Shown here piece by piece: positions 1-6,726 of a DNA stretch of 40,951 nt. Below the pieces are notes generated by a model. The model saw nothing but the letters and a program-made list of their open reading frames with translations. It was not told the DNA's origin and did no database searches. Origin of the DNA: a virus; IMG/VR virus record IMGVR_UViG_3300043331_000707, positions 1-40,951 of that record; one strand, written 5' to 3'. Position numbers and translations under genes: made by a program. Within the stretch, counting starts at the first letter, position 1. The number at the start of each line of letters is the position of its first letter.

Positions 1-28
1 CTACCCAACGCAGACTCGTCCGTCCCCG

Positions 29-544
29 ATGCAAGCCGGGACGGGCCCGGGGGAGACGGCGGATGTCGGGGTGGCCGCCGCCGTCTCCCCACTAGACCAC
101 CCGCAGGGTGAGGCCCACGCCGGGCTAGGAGCTGGTGCCGATCTTCCTCGCGGCATCGGTGAAGCGGACGGCGCGCCAACGCCGAAAGCAGGCGACGGGG
201 AGGTCGGACCGTCTGGACTCCGGCCGGCCTCCCCACAGACGGCCGCCGACGTGCCCATCTCGTCGGTGGATGGTCCGGCGCCCAACCGGCACGCCGGACC
301 AGCGGCCGGCCCCACTTCCCCGGGGCCGGCCGTAACCCCCGACCAGGAGTTCATGACGCGGTTTATTGCGGCCCTGGCCAAGTCGGGCGGGTGGATGCAG
401 TTCGACGCCGAGCGGGTCGCCGAGCTCGCTTCCGAGACGACGTGGTACGCGATCGAGGCGCACGCCGACGTTGTCGCGCACACCTACGAGCGGATGCGCA
501 AGACGCGTTTCGCGCTGCGGCTCATCGAAGGCGGTGTGGCGTGA
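29..544 (+). CDS. Hypothetical early phage protein, start uncertain
   Basis: The frame is open from the window edge, so the gene could begin outside. The first ATG is at 29, but a strong hairpin lies at 50-90, which argues that the real start is downstream. GTG 251 and ATG 353 (AGGAG at 345-349) are in-frame alternatives. The last 65 or so residues (from MTRFIAALAKSGG) look like a folded, mostly helical domain. Everything before is Gly/Ala/Pro/Asp-rich and would be disordered. No family is recognised. The stop overlaps the GTG start of the next gene by 3 nt, so the 3' end and reading frame are secure while the 5' end is not. Confidence 0.55.
   Translation: MQAGTGPGETADVGVAAAVSPLDHPQGEAHAGLGAGADLPRGIGEADGAPTPKAGDGEVGPSGLRPASPQTAADVPISSVDGPAPNRHAGPAAGPTSPGPAVTPDQEFMTRFIAALAKSGGWMQFDAERVAELASETTWYAIEAHADVVAHTYERMRKTRFALRLIEGGVA
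50..90 (+). terminator. Strong hairpin, terminator-like
   Basis: A perfect 13-bp stem (50-62 with 78-90, GGGGAGACGGCGG and its complement) encloses a 15-nt loop. There is no T tract, as is common for actinobacterial terminators. It suggests that the first bases of the window are intergenic or end an upstream transcription unit. Confidence 0.5.
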
Positions 545-1068
545 GCGAGATCCTGACCCCGGAAGAGCGCGCCGAGTACGACGCGCTGCTCTACGACGCC
601 GGATATGACGCGGACGGCAAGCCGTTGCCGTCGCACCTGATCGGGCCGCGCATGGTGGAGGCGCTTCGCTCCGCCGTGCAGGCGCAGCGGCCGTGGGCCG
701 GGTGGGTGCTGGAAGACCTGCTCGTCTCCGGCGCTCTGCGCAGGTGGCGCAAGTGGAACAAGCAGCGCGACGTCGTGACCGTGGCCGGCAAGTCGTACAC
801 GGTCACCAAGCCCGCCGCGATCGGTGTGCGCCGGCGTAGCCCGCAGGGCGAGACCTACTTCCAGGCCGTGCTGTGGGAAGACCTGACCCGTGACGAGCTG
901 GAGCAGATCATCGCCCGTTCGGCGAAGCAGATCGACTCCGAGAGCAAGACCATCCAGACCGCCAAGCGGCTGCTGAAGCTGATGAACCGCGTGCCTGAGG
1001 CGCAGACCGTGGCCGAGGCCACCGCCGCCGTCGGCACCTCCACCGAAGCGTTCCTGGCCGCCGCCTGA
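541..1068 (+). CDS. Hypothetical early phage protein (175 aa)
   Basis: GTG start at 541 overlaps the upstream TGA. The product begins VSEILTPEERAEYDALL and is charged and helical, with a central basic stretch (RRWRKWNKQRD, around residue 64) that could contact nucleic acid. A C-terminal helical region rich in Lys and Glu follows. No family is recognised with confidence. Codon use is typical of the neighbours. It is the last gene before a terminator-like hairpin and so ends a small unit. Confidence 0.75.
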   Translation: MSEILTPEERAEYDALLYDAGYDADGKPLPSHLIGPRMVEALRSAVQAQRPWAGWVLEDLLVSGALRRWRKWNKQRDVVTVAGKSYTVTKPAAIGVRRRSPQGETYFQAVLWEDLTRDELEQIIARSAKQIDSESKTIQTAKRLLKLMNRVPEAQTVAEATAAVGTSTEAFLAAA

Positions 1069-1070
1069 TC

Positions 1071-1109
1071 GCCGGGGTCCGGCTACCGCCTCCCGGACCG
1101 GACCCCGGC
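1071..1109 (+). terminator. Intrinsic-terminator-like hairpin
   Basis: A perfect 12-bp G+C stem (1071-1082 with 1098-1109, GCCGGGGTCCGG and its complement) has a 15-nt loop and starts 2 nt after the stop codon of the preceding gene. There is no U tract. It is a stem-loop terminator or mRNA 3'-end stabiliser between two short early units. Confidence 0.6.
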
Positions 1110-1140
1110 CCCCACCCCCAACGATCTTGAAGGAGCAGCG

Positions 1141-1419
1141 ATGCCCCCCGAGAAGCGGCCTGAGACCGCCGAGGAGTTCAACGCGCGGTGGTTGGCGCAG
1201 GCCATCGAGAAACGCGCCTCGCGCCTGCGGGATCTGGCCGACCGCCTCGACCGATGCGCCGAGGACGTCTCCCGGATCGGCAACCCGGGCTACGCAACGT
1301 ACGCCGCCGACGCCGCTGAGGTGCAGAACGAAGTCGCGTGGGGCGTGGCGAACCTGCACCTGGAGCAGCTCACGACCACCGCAGCCGACGCCGACGTGGC
1401 CCGCATCAAGGGCGAGTGA
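1141..1419 (+). CDS. Hypothetical helical protein (92 aa)
   Basis: ATG at 1141 is preceded by a good Shine-Dalgarno (AAGGAG at 1130-1135). The product starts MPPEKRPETAEEFNARWLAQ and is almost entirely amphipathic helix with regular Arg/Ala/Leu/Asp heptads, so a small coiled coil or helical bundle is likely. No catalytic motif is visible and no family is recognised. It is bounded by hairpins on both sides and may be a single-gene transcription unit. Confidence 0.75.
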   Translation: MPPEKRPETAEEFNARWLAQAIEKRASRLRDLADRLDRCAEDVSRIGNPGYATYAADAAEVQNEVAWGVANLHLEQLTTTAADADVARIKGE

Positions 1420-1426
1420 CGTAAGT

Positions 1427-1456
1427 GCGCTCCGACCGTGTGACCGATCGGAGCGC
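1427..1456 (+). terminator. Hairpin in 1420-1490 intergenic gap
   Basis: A 9-bp perfect stem (GCGCTCCGA at 1427-1435 with TCGGAGCGC at 1448-1456) and 12-nt loop lie between two early genes. It could be a terminator or an mRNA processing/stability element. Confidence 0.5.
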
Positions 1457-1490
1457 CACCCGGAGAACCAACCTGAGAGGAGACCTCCGG

Positions 1491-1706
1491 ATGAAGAGCA
1501 ACGTAGCACCGAAGTACCGCATCGAGGAGCGAGCGCACACCGCCTCGGGGTGGATCGTGCACCGGGAACACGGGTTCGCCGACCGGCGTCTGGCTGAGTT
1601 GGTGTTCGCGGGGATCGCCGAGCAGAACCGGGGCCTGTATGAGCCGCGCGGTGATTGGCGGCTGGTGTTGGTGGACCGGGACAACCACATCGGCGGTGCA
1701 TCGTGA
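1491..1706 (+). CDS. Hypothetical protein (71 aa)
   Basis: ATG 1491 follows a clear Shine-Dalgarno (GAGAGGAGA at 1475-1483). The product is a small mixed alpha/beta protein (MKSNVAPKYRIEERAHTASG...) with the look of a compact three-stranded sheet plus helix: W-I-V-H, L-A-E-L-V-F, W-R-L-V-L-V. No family is recognised. The stop overlaps the next GTG start, so the two are translationally coupled. Confidence 0.72.
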   Translation: MKSNVAPKYRIEERAHTASGWIVHREHGFADRRLAELVFAGIAEQNRGLYEPRGDWRLVLVDRDNHIGGAS

Positions 1707-1903
1707 CCACCCGACCGCGGCTCCGCTGGGACCTGACCGGCGATGACGTGGACAGGCTCGTCGACTGGTTCGTCCAGAGCTATGACGACGGCTGGCGTCC
1801 CATGATGCAAAGCCACGTGCGCGGCAGATCGGCCCAGTTCCACGCGCCGTGGATGCGGGAGCTGCGCGACAGGCTCAGTCGCGACGGCGAGGGCGGTGCG
1901 TGA
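1703..1903 (+). CDS. Hypothetical protein (66 aa)
   Basis: GTG 1703 overlaps the previous stop by 4 nt. The product begins VTTRPRLRWDLTGDDVDRLV, is rich in Trp, Arg and Asp, and has no recognised domain. It is probably a small helical protein. It is coupled on both sides, its stop TGA sharing an A with the ATG of the next gene. Confidence 0.65.
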   Translation: MTTRPRLRWDLTGDDVDRLVDWFVQSYDDGWRPMMQSHVRGRSAQFHAPWMRELRDRLSRDGEGGA

Positions 1904-2085
1904 TGCGTCCGTTCATGTACCGCGGCCGCCGCCGCATAGGACGCGTCATTCCACCGCTCCTTCCCCCGGTCGCGTTGGTGGCGCCGATCCGCGTGTGCGT
2001 CCACGGCCTGATCGTTTGCGACTGCCGGGCGGAATCCCACCTGACCCAACCGATCAAGCTTGGGAGTTCCGATGAGTACCGGTGA
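1903..2085 (+). CDS. Hypothetical small protein with hydrophobic core and CxC (60 aa)
   Basis: ATG 1903 overlaps the preceding TGA by one base. The N-terminus is Arg-rich (MRPFMYRGRRRIGRV) and is followed by a Pro/Leu/Val hydrophobic stretch of about 20 residues (IPPLLPPVALVAPIRVCVHG), then a CVHGLIVCDC cluster of three cysteines. It could be membrane-associated or a small metal-binding protein. Its 3' end overlaps the next gene by 14 nt. Confidence 0.55.
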   Translation: MRPFMYRGRRRIGRVIPPLLPPVALVAPIRVCVHGLIVCDCRAESHLTQPIKLGSSDEYR

Positions 2086-2437
2086 GCCCCTAGACCTCAG
2101 GCCGTACCCGATCGATAACGCGATCGCGCTGTCGTCGGCCGCCGATGATCTGGAAGCGCTGGCCCGCGAGATCGCCGTCGAGCGCGAGGCTCTGGTCGCC
2201 GAGGTGAAGCGGCTCGCCGCCAACAACGCTGCGCTGGTCGCCGCGAAGGGTGGCGAGTTCCAGGACGGCTACCAGGCCGGCTGCTCGATGTCGCACTCCC
2301 TTGGCTGCGATGCCGTTGAGGGTCACCGCGATCAGCTTGTCGAGGAGAACGCCGCGCTTCGGGCCGAGCGGGACCGGCTACGCGACGAACTCGGCGCGGC
2401 GTTGGAGCAGCTGCACATCCAGCGGGGTGAGTCGTGA
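2072..2437 (+). CDS. Coiled-coil protein (121 aa)
   Basis: ATG 2072 has GGGAG at 2062-2066 as a Shine-Dalgarno; an alternative TTG lies at 2060. Residues 25-60 and 85-118 form two long heptad-rich helices (LEALAREIAVEREALVAEVK; RDQLVEENAALRAERDRLRD), separated by a short Cys/His-containing segment (GYQAGCSMSHSLGCDAVEGH). The C-X5-H-X3-C spacing could bind a metal. It resembles the many small coiled-coil early proteins of actinophages. No function is assigned. Confidence 0.72.
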   Translation: MSTGEPLDLRPYPIDNAIALSSAADDLEALAREIAVEREALVAEVKRLAANNAALVAAKGGEFQDGYQAGCSMSHSLGCDAVEGHRDQLVEENAALRAERDRLRDELGAALEQLHIQRGES

Positions 2438-2577
2438 TGGCTACCGCTCTAGCTGTCGCCGCGATCCTGCTCATCATCGCCGCGTTCTTCACCGGCATGT
2501 GGCTCGGATACGAGCGCGGCAAGAAGGCGACGGCTTTGCGTATCGGCCGGGCTATCGCGCAGGGGAGGAAGCCGTGA
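2437..2577 (+). CDS. Small single-pass membrane protein (46 aa)
   Basis: ATG overlaps the upstream TGA by one base (TGATG). The product begins MATALAVAAILLIIAAFFTG, a clear transmembrane segment at residues 3-24, followed by a basic cytoplasmic tail (RGKKATALRIGRAIAQGRKP). It is the first of several small membrane proteins in this stretch. Length and topology fit superinfection-exclusion or signalling peptides of phages, but the function is unknown. Confidence 0.68.
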   Translation: MATALAVAAILLIIAAFFTGMWLGYERGKKATALRIGRAIAQGRKP

Positions 2578-2762
2578 AGAAGGCGTTAGCCAACTCGGAC
2601 CGGTTGATCGTCGACCACGGGAATGTGGCGCACCGGCCGGACAACCGGCGTGCGTGCGGTCAGCCCGGCGTCACGGTGACCGTAGTGCAGGCGATGGTGT
2701 GGCTGAAGCCCACGAAGTGCTCGAGGTGCTTCGCGCAGAACGACGGGTCCCTGCCGTGGTGA
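2574..2762 (+). CDS. Small putative zinc-binding protein (62 aa)
   Basis: GTG 2574 overlaps the previous stop by 4 nt. The product includes a Cys at residue 24 or so (RRACGQPG) and a C-x-x-C pair near the C-terminus (TKCSRCFAQNDG). This pattern of one distant Cys/His plus CxxC is common in phage zinc knuckles. It is probably a small DNA- or protein-binding module. No family is assigned. It is coupled to the downstream gene. Confidence 0.65.
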   Translation: MKKALANSDRLIVDHGNVAHRPDNRRACGQPGVTVTVVQAMVWLKPTKCSRCFAQNDGSLPW

Positions 2763-3025
2763 GCGACAACCCGATCGAGAACACCATCCACATGCTGGCG
2801 TTGGAAGTGGTGCGTTCGGTACGCGAATACCAGGCGGCTAAGCGGGACTACGCAGACGCGATGTCGCGTGTGAAGTCGGCGCGAAGCTACCGGACGGGCG
2901 GCCCGGCGAAGCTCGACCTGGAAACGGCTGTGGCCAACGGCAACTGGCTGCAGGGCGAGATGGCCGCGTACGGGTCGGCGCTGGCGGGGCTGTGCCTGTC
3001 GCAGATGGGAGAGCCCCGTGCCTAA
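2759..3025 (+). CDS. Hypothetical helical protein (88 aa)
   Basis: GTG 2759 overlaps the preceding TGA. The sequence (VSDNPIENTIHMLALEVVRS...) is mainly helical with Tyr, Lys and Ala repeats. No cysteine cluster, transmembrane segment or catalytic motif is visible. The 3' end overlaps the start of a membrane-protein gene by 8 nt. No family is recognised. Confidence 0.68.
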   Translation: MSDNPIENTIHMLALEVVRSVREYQAAKRDYADAMSRVKSARSYRTGGPAKLDLETAVANGNWLQGEMAAYGSALAGLCLSQMGEPRA

Positions 3026-3311
3026 CTGGGTGTTCCCTGCCGGTGTCGCGCTGTTCATCGGTGGGCTGATTGTCCTGGGGGCGTTTGTCGCCACCCGCCG
3101 GCGGCGGGCGGATGTGCGGTTCGCCCGACACGCCGCTACCGCGATGGCTCTGCTCACCCCCGATGACGACTTTTGGACCACCGAAACCGCCGACGAGCAG
3201 TGGCTACGCGACGAGCTCAACATGACCCGGCAGATGCGTATGGCGCAGATCGACTACCTGGACTCGCTGGTCGGGTCCCCGCCTGTCATCCGAGGGAGAC
3301 AAGACCAGTGA
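3018..3311 (+). CDS. Membrane protein with N-terminal TM helix (97 aa)
   Basis: GTG 3018 is preceded by GGGAGAG. Residues 5-25 (FPAGVALFIGGLIVLGAFVA) are a transmembrane helix, immediately followed by a positively charged stop-transfer (TRRRRADVR). The remaining 70 residues form a charged soluble domain that would lie in the cytoplasm. It is the second of four membrane-protein genes within 1.4 kb. The function is unknown. Confidence 0.7.
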   Translation: MPNWVFPAGVALFIGGLIVLGAFVATRRRRADVRFARHAATAMALLTPDDDFWTTETADEQWLRDELNMTRQMRMAQIDYLDSLVGSPPVIRGRQDQ

Positions 3312-3559
3312 ATGCCGTTCTCCAGGCTTCCTTCTTCGCCGCGTTCGCGGTCTACATGACCGCCGCAGTGTTCGGCTGGTTCGTGAAGAGCCGCCGCGTG
3401 GACGCATATGGGGTGGCTGTCGCCGCCGCTCTTGTGGCCGCTGCCAGCCAATTGCTCGATAGGGACTGGCTGCTCGTCGCGGTGTGGGCGTTCAACGCGT
3501 CGGCGATCGGCGCTGCGATTGCCATTGAACGGCGCGCGGCTCGTCTGCGGGAGCAGTGA
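3308..3559 (+). CDS. Multi-pass small membrane protein (83 aa)
   Basis: GTG 3308 overlaps the previous stop by 4 nt. Hydrophobic segments at about residues 4-25 (VLQASFFAAFAVYMTAAVFG), 33-47 and 53-73 suggest three transmembrane helices, with basic residues after the first and last. The fold resembles small holin-like or exclusion proteins, but the gene sits in the early region far from the lysis genes, so a lysis role is unlikely. No family is recognised. Confidence 0.7.
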   Translation: MNAVLQASFFAAFAVYMTAAVFGWFVKSRRVDAYGVAVAAALVAAASQLLDRDWLLVAVWAFNASAIGAAIAIERRAARLREQ

Positions 3560-3783
3560 TGGACGTGCACCGGCACAAACGCCCACTACGGGAACGGCTG
3601 GCCGTGTGGTGGATGCGCATCGATGACGCCACCTCCACCCGAGGTGTGGATATCGCCGCCGCTATCGCCGGCCTGGTCGTGGCAGCCATTTGCGCCTACG
3701 GCCTTGTGGTTGCGGTGCGGGCCGGTAATGACCCCGACTACAACCCGCCGCGTAACGCCTACTACATCGGAGGTATCCGGTGA
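3559..3783 (+). CDS. Single-pass membrane protein (74 aa)
   Basis: ATG 3559 overlaps the upstream TGA by one base. A basic N-terminus (MDVHRHKRPLRERLAVW) precedes a transmembrane helix at about residues 31-52 (DIAAAIAGLVVAAICAYGLV) and a short polar tail (GNDPDYNPPRNAYYIGG). By the positive-inside rule the N-terminus is cytoplasmic and the tail extracellular. It is part of the run of four small membrane proteins. The function is unknown. Confidence 0.7.
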   Translation: MDVHRHKRPLRERLAVWWMRIDDATSTRGVDIAAAIAGLVVAAICAYGLVVAVRAGNDPDYNPPRNAYYIGGIR

Positions 3784-4031
3784 ACCTTTACCCAACACCG
3801 ACGCGCATTCAACTGCTGCGCGATATCGCTAACGCCCAGGTCTTCACCGACCTGACGGCCGACACCGCTCGGGTCGTGCTTTGCCCGTACGCGCCGACTG
3901 AATGGCAGACCCAGCAGACCGTCACCAAGCGGGTACAGGAATTGGAATCGGCCGGCTGGGTCGCAGAAACCGACGGTGCCGACTGGGTGTTGACCGATGC
4001 CGGTCGGGAGATCCTGCGAGGTGCGGAATGA
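3780..4031 (+). CDS. Winged-helix-like small protein (83 aa)
   Basis: GTG 3780 overlaps the previous stop by 4 nt. The order of elements looks like a winged helix-turn-helix: an N-terminal helix (TRIQLLRDIANAQV), a segment with W-Q-T-Q-Q-T-V-T-K-R-V-Q-E-L as recognition-type helix, then a beta wing (GWVAETDGADWVLTDAGREI). This pattern, ending in 'LT..G...L', is typical of MarR/PadR-like and phage wHTH proteins. DNA binding is an inference. It may regulate early genes. Confidence 0.65.
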   Translation: MNLYPTPTRIQLLRDIANAQVFTDLTADTARVVLCPYAPTEWQTQQTVTKRVQELESAGWVAETDGADWVLTDAGREILRGAE

Positions 4032-4393
4032 CCGCCCCTTGGCCTGCTCCTCCGCCCGCTCCGCAGCCACATCCTCCGGGCGGACCCCATCCCAGCGTCT
4101 GCGACTGGGTTCCGCTCCTACGCGCACTCCGCGCGGCCGGCTACGACCGGACCGCGTTCGGTTCCTGGTACAGCGCGCAATGGCTGTGGCGTCGACACGA
4201 CGTTGTGATCGAGGCCGAACTGCATCCGGACCACATCTTCGTCACGGTCGATGATCGGATTCCCTGCTCAGACCCGGCGCGTAATCCACGCCGACGGCTG
4301 CGGGCGTCGGCCACCCTCACTGGTCCTGCCGCTGCCGCCGAGTGGCTTTCGGCGTGGGGGGTTCTTCCTTCACCCACGGAGCGAGCCGCATGA
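4028..4393 (+). CDS. Hypothetical protein with Pro-rich N-terminus (121 aa)
   Basis: ATG 4028 overlaps the preceding TGA. The first 25 residues are Pro/Ala rich (MTAPWPAPPPAPQPHPPGG) and likely disordered. The rest reads as a compact alpha/beta domain with aromatic residues (FGSWYSAQWLWRRHD, then beta strands VVIEAELH and HIFVTVDD). No family is recognised. It is coupled to both neighbours by 4-nt overlaps. Confidence 0.68.
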   Translation: MTAPWPAPPPAPQPHPPGGPHPSVCDWVPLLRALRAAGYDRTAFGSWYSAQWLWRRHDVVIEAELHPDHIFVTVDDRIPCSDPARNPRRRLRASATLTGPAAAAEWLSAWGVLPSPTERAA

Positions 4394-4635
4394 CACCGGC
4401 GGTGGGTTCCTTGTGGCGGGAGAAGCGTCCCGACGCGATTGTCCGGGAGTTGGACGGCCAGTTCCGCAGGGTGCTCCGAGTCGATGCCGCTGATGCTGGT
4501 GGCTTCGTTTCCGGTATCGGCTGGTGGCAGGTGCGCACCGACGAAGGCGGCTGGCAGGACTCGCCGAACTCGTCGCGCAGGACGCGCATCCGGACTCCGT
4601 TGTTCCTTCGGCGCTACGAGGAGTTGGCCCGATGA
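4390..4635 (+). CDS. Hypothetical beta-rich protein (81 aa)
   Basis: ATG 4390 overlaps the upstream stop by 4 nt. The pattern of a short polar start (MTPAVGSLWREKRPD) and then strands R-R-V-L-R-V-D and W-W-Q-V-R-T, ending in R-T-R-I-R-T-P-L-F-L-R-R-Y-E-E-L, resembles the small SH3-like 'G-S-x-W' phage proteins that recur in actinophage early regions. No function is assigned. Confidence 0.7.
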   Translation: MTPAVGSLWREKRPDAIVRELDGQFRRVLRVDAADAGGFVSGIGWWQVRTDEGGWQDSPNSSRRTRIRTPLFLRRYEELAR

Positions 4636-4808
4636 GCGATCCGGCTGGCTGGGTGGTCCTGGACTGCACCGGCGAATGGCTCGAAGCCGAGCACATCATC
4701 ACCGTCCACGAGCACCGCGATGACGGGTTGCGCGAGCTGGACGAGCTGCTCATGCAGGACGGCGAGGGCTGGCGGGTGTTCGAGCTACACGAGGTGACCC
4801 GACCATGA
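4632..4808 (+). CDS. Hypothetical protein (58 aa)
   Basis: ATG 4632 overlaps the previous stop by 4 nt. The product is acidic and begins MSDPAGWVVLDCTGEWLEAE, with many Glu, Asp and His residues and no recognised domain. It directly precedes the ERF recombinase, whose ATG overlaps this stop, so the two are translationally coupled. A role alongside recombination is possible only by position. Confidence 0.65.
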   Translation: MSDPAGWVVLDCTGEWLEAEHIITVHEHRDDGLRELDELLMQDGEGWRVFELHEVTRP

Positions 4809-5491
4809 GCGATAAACCGTCCGTCGTTGAGGCGCTGTCGAAGGTGATGGACGCCGTCCAGGCCGTGAAGAAGGGCCAGCGTAACCCGGAGCACGGCTAC
4901 GTGTTCCGGGGCATCGACGCCGTCGTGAATGCGGTCGGGCCGGAGCTGCGCAAGCACGGCGTGCTCGTGATGCCGGTGCTGGAGAACGCGTCGTACCGGG
5001 ACGTCACCACCTCGCGCGGGAAGCCGTCGCGAGAGTGCACCGTGCAGGTGCGGTACCGGTTCTACGGTCCGGCCGGCGACTTCATCGAAGCGGTCACGCC
5101 CGGCGAGTCCATGGATCACGGCGATAAGGGCACCGCGAAAGCGATGTCCGTGGCGTACCGGATCGCGCTGCTGCAAGCCCTGTGCATCCCGACCGACGAT
5201 CCGGAGCCGGACAGCCAGACGTACGAGCGGGCGCACCGGGATGAGTGGGAGCAGGCAGCTAAACCACCCACCCCGGAACAGGTCGAGCACTACGAGGCGC
5301 TGGCCAAGAAGACGCGTGCCATGACACGCAAGGACTTCGCTCTCGTCGCTTCGGCGGTGAAGCAGGCGACGGGTACGGGCTGGATCACCCAGGCGCAGTA
5401 TGCGGCGCTCGACGCGATTGCTGGTGAGCGAATCAAGGAGCTGACCGCTGGGGCTGAGCCGGTAGGGGACGGCGGTGAGCCCAATGGCTGA
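4805..5491 (+). CDS. erf: ERF-family single-strand annealing recombinase
   Basis: This is an ERF superfamily protein (228 aa). Such proteins bind single-stranded DNA and anneal complementary strands during phage recombination and genome circularisation (P22 Erf is the model). Family hallmarks are visible: the N-terminal helix KVMDAVQAVKKGQRN, YVFRGIDAVVNAVGPELRKH at 32-51, the beta region around VQVRYRFYG, and the diagnostic GDKGTAKAMSVAYRIALLQ at 106-124 followed by D-D-P-E-P-D. The C-terminal 70 residues are helical and variable, as usual. No partner exonuclease or SSB is recognised nearby. ATG 4805 is coupled to the upstream gene. Confidence 0.9.
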   Translation: MSDKPSVVEALSKVMDAVQAVKKGQRNPEHGYVFRGIDAVVNAVGPELRKHGVLVMPVLENASYRDVTTSRGKPSRECTVQVRYRFYGPAGDFIEAVTPGESMDHGDKGTAKAMSVAYRIALLQALCIPTDDPEPDSQTYERAHRDEWEQAAKPPTPEQVEHYEALAKKTRAMTRKDFALVASAVKQATGTGWITQAQYAALDAIAGERIKELTAGAEPVGDGGEPNG

Positions 5492-5768
5492 CGACGAAGG
5501 CCGCCGCCAGGTGATCGCCCGGTGGGCGCGCAAACGCTCGAACGGCTACGTCACCTTCTGCGGTCCGTCCCGGTTCGAGCAGGAGACCGGCCGCCGGCTC
5601 CAAGGTGCAGGGACGGACGGGAAGGTCATCTACCCGGACCGGTTGTCGGCTGAGTCCGCCGCCCGCGAGCTCGAAGCGCTGGGCTCGCACCCGATGCGCG
5701 CGTATGAGTGCCGCCGCTCACGCCGCGGCCATCACCACTTGACCCGCGACAACGGGAGAGCGTCGTGA
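5475..5768 (+). CDS. Hypothetical basic protein (97 aa)
   Basis: GTG 5475 lies inside the 3' end of erf (17-nt overlap); ATG 5484 is an in-frame alternative. The product is basic with an Arg/His-rich C-terminus (YECRRSRRGHHHLTRD), suggesting nucleic-acid binding. The segment CGPSRFEQETGRRLQGAG has no recognised family. By position it could assist ERF, but this is only contextual. Confidence 0.65.
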   Translation: MSPMADDEGRRQVIARWARKRSNGYVTFCGPSRFEQETGRRLQGAGTDGKVIYPDRLSAESAARELEALGSHPMRAYECRRSRRGHHHLTRDNGRAS

Positions 5769-6004
5769 CTCCTGCTTGTTGGGTTTGTGAGGAGCCGTGC
5801 GAAGACCTCGGCTACGCCGACGTGTCGATGGCTCATGACGTGGTGGAGTTGCGCCGCTTCTACCGGTGCCGGATCTGCGGCGAGGAGTACATCGCCGAGG
5901 AGGGTCTGCCGCTGGATTGGCGGCGGTTGTGGCGAGCGCGGGTTCGTGAGGTGCGGAAGCTCGCACGGGCTGGCGGGGTGCTGCCGGTAAGGGGACAGCC
6001 GTGA
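5765..6004 (+). CDS. Small zinc-ribbon protein (79 aa)
   Basis: GTG 5765 overlaps the upstream stop by 4 nt. Two C-x-x-C pairs are present (CWVCEEPC at residues 5-12 and CRICGEEY at about 35), the classic four-Cys zinc ribbon. The C-terminus is Arg-rich and helical (RRLWRARVREVRKLARAG). A small nucleic-acid-binding protein is likely. It directly precedes an HNH nuclease gene and is coupled to it. Confidence 0.7.
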   Translation: MTPACWVCEEPCEDLGYADVSMAHDVVELRRFYRCRICGEEYIAEEGLPLDWRRLWRARVREVRKLARAGGVLPVRGQP

Positions 6005-6417
6005 GACGCGCGCCGATGAGGACCCGACCCAGGAACACTGGCCCGTCGTCGGCGGTCGTTGACCTCGTACTCGAGCGCGACCACTGGTCCTGTGTGGTGT
6101 GCGACGAGGGTGTGTGCGGAGACCGGGGCCGGGACTGGTCCGTCGGTCATCGCATCCCGCGCGGCATGGGCGGCAGCCGCGATGTTCGGCTGAACCTGCC
6201 ATCGAACCTGTACACCGTCTGCGGGTCGGGCACCACCGGATGCCACGGGGCGATCGAGGGGCCGTTGCGGGCGATGGCGTACCGGGAGGGCTGGCTGCTG
6301 CAACGCGGCTGCGACCCGCGCAGGGTGCCGATGCTGATCGAGCGTGGCCGCCGCTATGTGTACCTGACCAACGACGGCCGCCGGGTCGAGGACCTGGAGG
6401 CCACCGATGCCTCGTAA
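6001..6417 (+). CDS. HNH endonuclease-like protein (138 aa)
   Basis: The pattern fits a His-Me finger (HNH) nuclease: structural C31-x-x-C34, catalytic-type H50 in SVGHRIPRGMGG, N69 in NLPSNLYTVCG, and C81-H82 completing the zinc site. Enzymes of this family nick or cut DNA with one divalent metal. GTG 6001 overlaps the previous stop; ATG 6016 is an alternative. Most homologues in this context are free-standing nucleases of unknown role. Either a homing function or a DNA-processing role is possible. Confidence 0.8.
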   Translation: MRRAPMRTRPRNTGPSSAVVDLVLERDHWSCVVCDEGVCGDRGRDWSVGHRIPRGMGGSRDVRLNLPSNLYTVCGSGTTGCHGAIEGPLRAMAYREGWLLQRGCDPRRVPMLIERGRRYVYLTNDGRRVEDLEATDAS

Positions 6418-6553
6418 GGGAGCCATCAGGCAGTGCCCTGTCTGCGGCCGTCAGATCGCCGTGTACCCCTCGGCGGAGCGGTTCTGGAACCACCTCACCC
6501 CTGATGGTGAGAAGCGGTGTGAGGGCTCCGGTAGGCGGGTGGCGTTGTGGTGA
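6407..6553 (+). CDS. Tiny zinc-finger-like protein (48 aa)
   Basis: ATG 6407 lies 11 nt inside the HNH gene. The product begins MPRKGAIRQCPVCGRQI and contains C-P-V-C, a central W-N-H and a later Cys (KRCEGSG), giving a CxxC...H...C arrangement typical of a C2HC zinc knuckle. It is coupled to the next gene by a 4-nt overlap. It is too short for catalysis, so an adaptor or DNA-binding role is likely. Confidence 0.65.
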   Translation: MPRKGAIRQCPVCGRQIAVYPSAERFWNHLTPDGEKRCEGSGRRVALW

Positions 6554-6726
6554 GAGACCCGCAGGCCATGTCCGGCGCCCAGCAATACCCCGCGCCCATG
6601 CCGGCGTGCGTGTGCGGCCACGCGTACACGACGCATCGGATCAGCCGGTCGGGTGTGCGGATGGCGTGCATCTCCTGGGGCCGGCGGAAGAAGTGTGAGT
6701 GCCGAAGGTACCGGGCCGATGAATGA
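6550..6726 (+). CDS. Small Cys/His-rich protein (58 aa)
   Basis: GTG 6550 overlaps the preceding TGA. Residues include CVCGHAYTTH followed by MACISWG and KKCECRRY, that is C-x-C-G-H...H...C...C-x-C. A single zinc site is likely. The stop overlaps the WhiB start by 8 nt. No family is assigned beyond 'zinc-binding'. Confidence 0.62.
   Translation: MRDPQAMSGAQQYPAPMPACVCGHAYTTHRISRSGVRMACISWGRRKKCECRRYRADE

Noticed and set aside
135-335. 66-codon + strand ORF with a GTG start and TAGGAG upstream
   Set aside because: The product is Arg/Pro-rich with no folded segment, and the overlapping frame leads into a plausible protein. Kept out, although the Shine-Dalgarno-like element is noted.
484-1710. 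Long open frame on the minus strand (408 codons)
   Set aside because: It is antisense to several well-supported + strand genes with ribosome-binding sites and coupling; long antisense frames are expected in G+C-rich DNA, and the translation is low-complexity Gly/Arg/Leu.
4370-5533. Minus-strand open frame opposite erf
   Set aside because: The + strand erf gene has clear family motifs; the antisense product has none and lacks a start signal.
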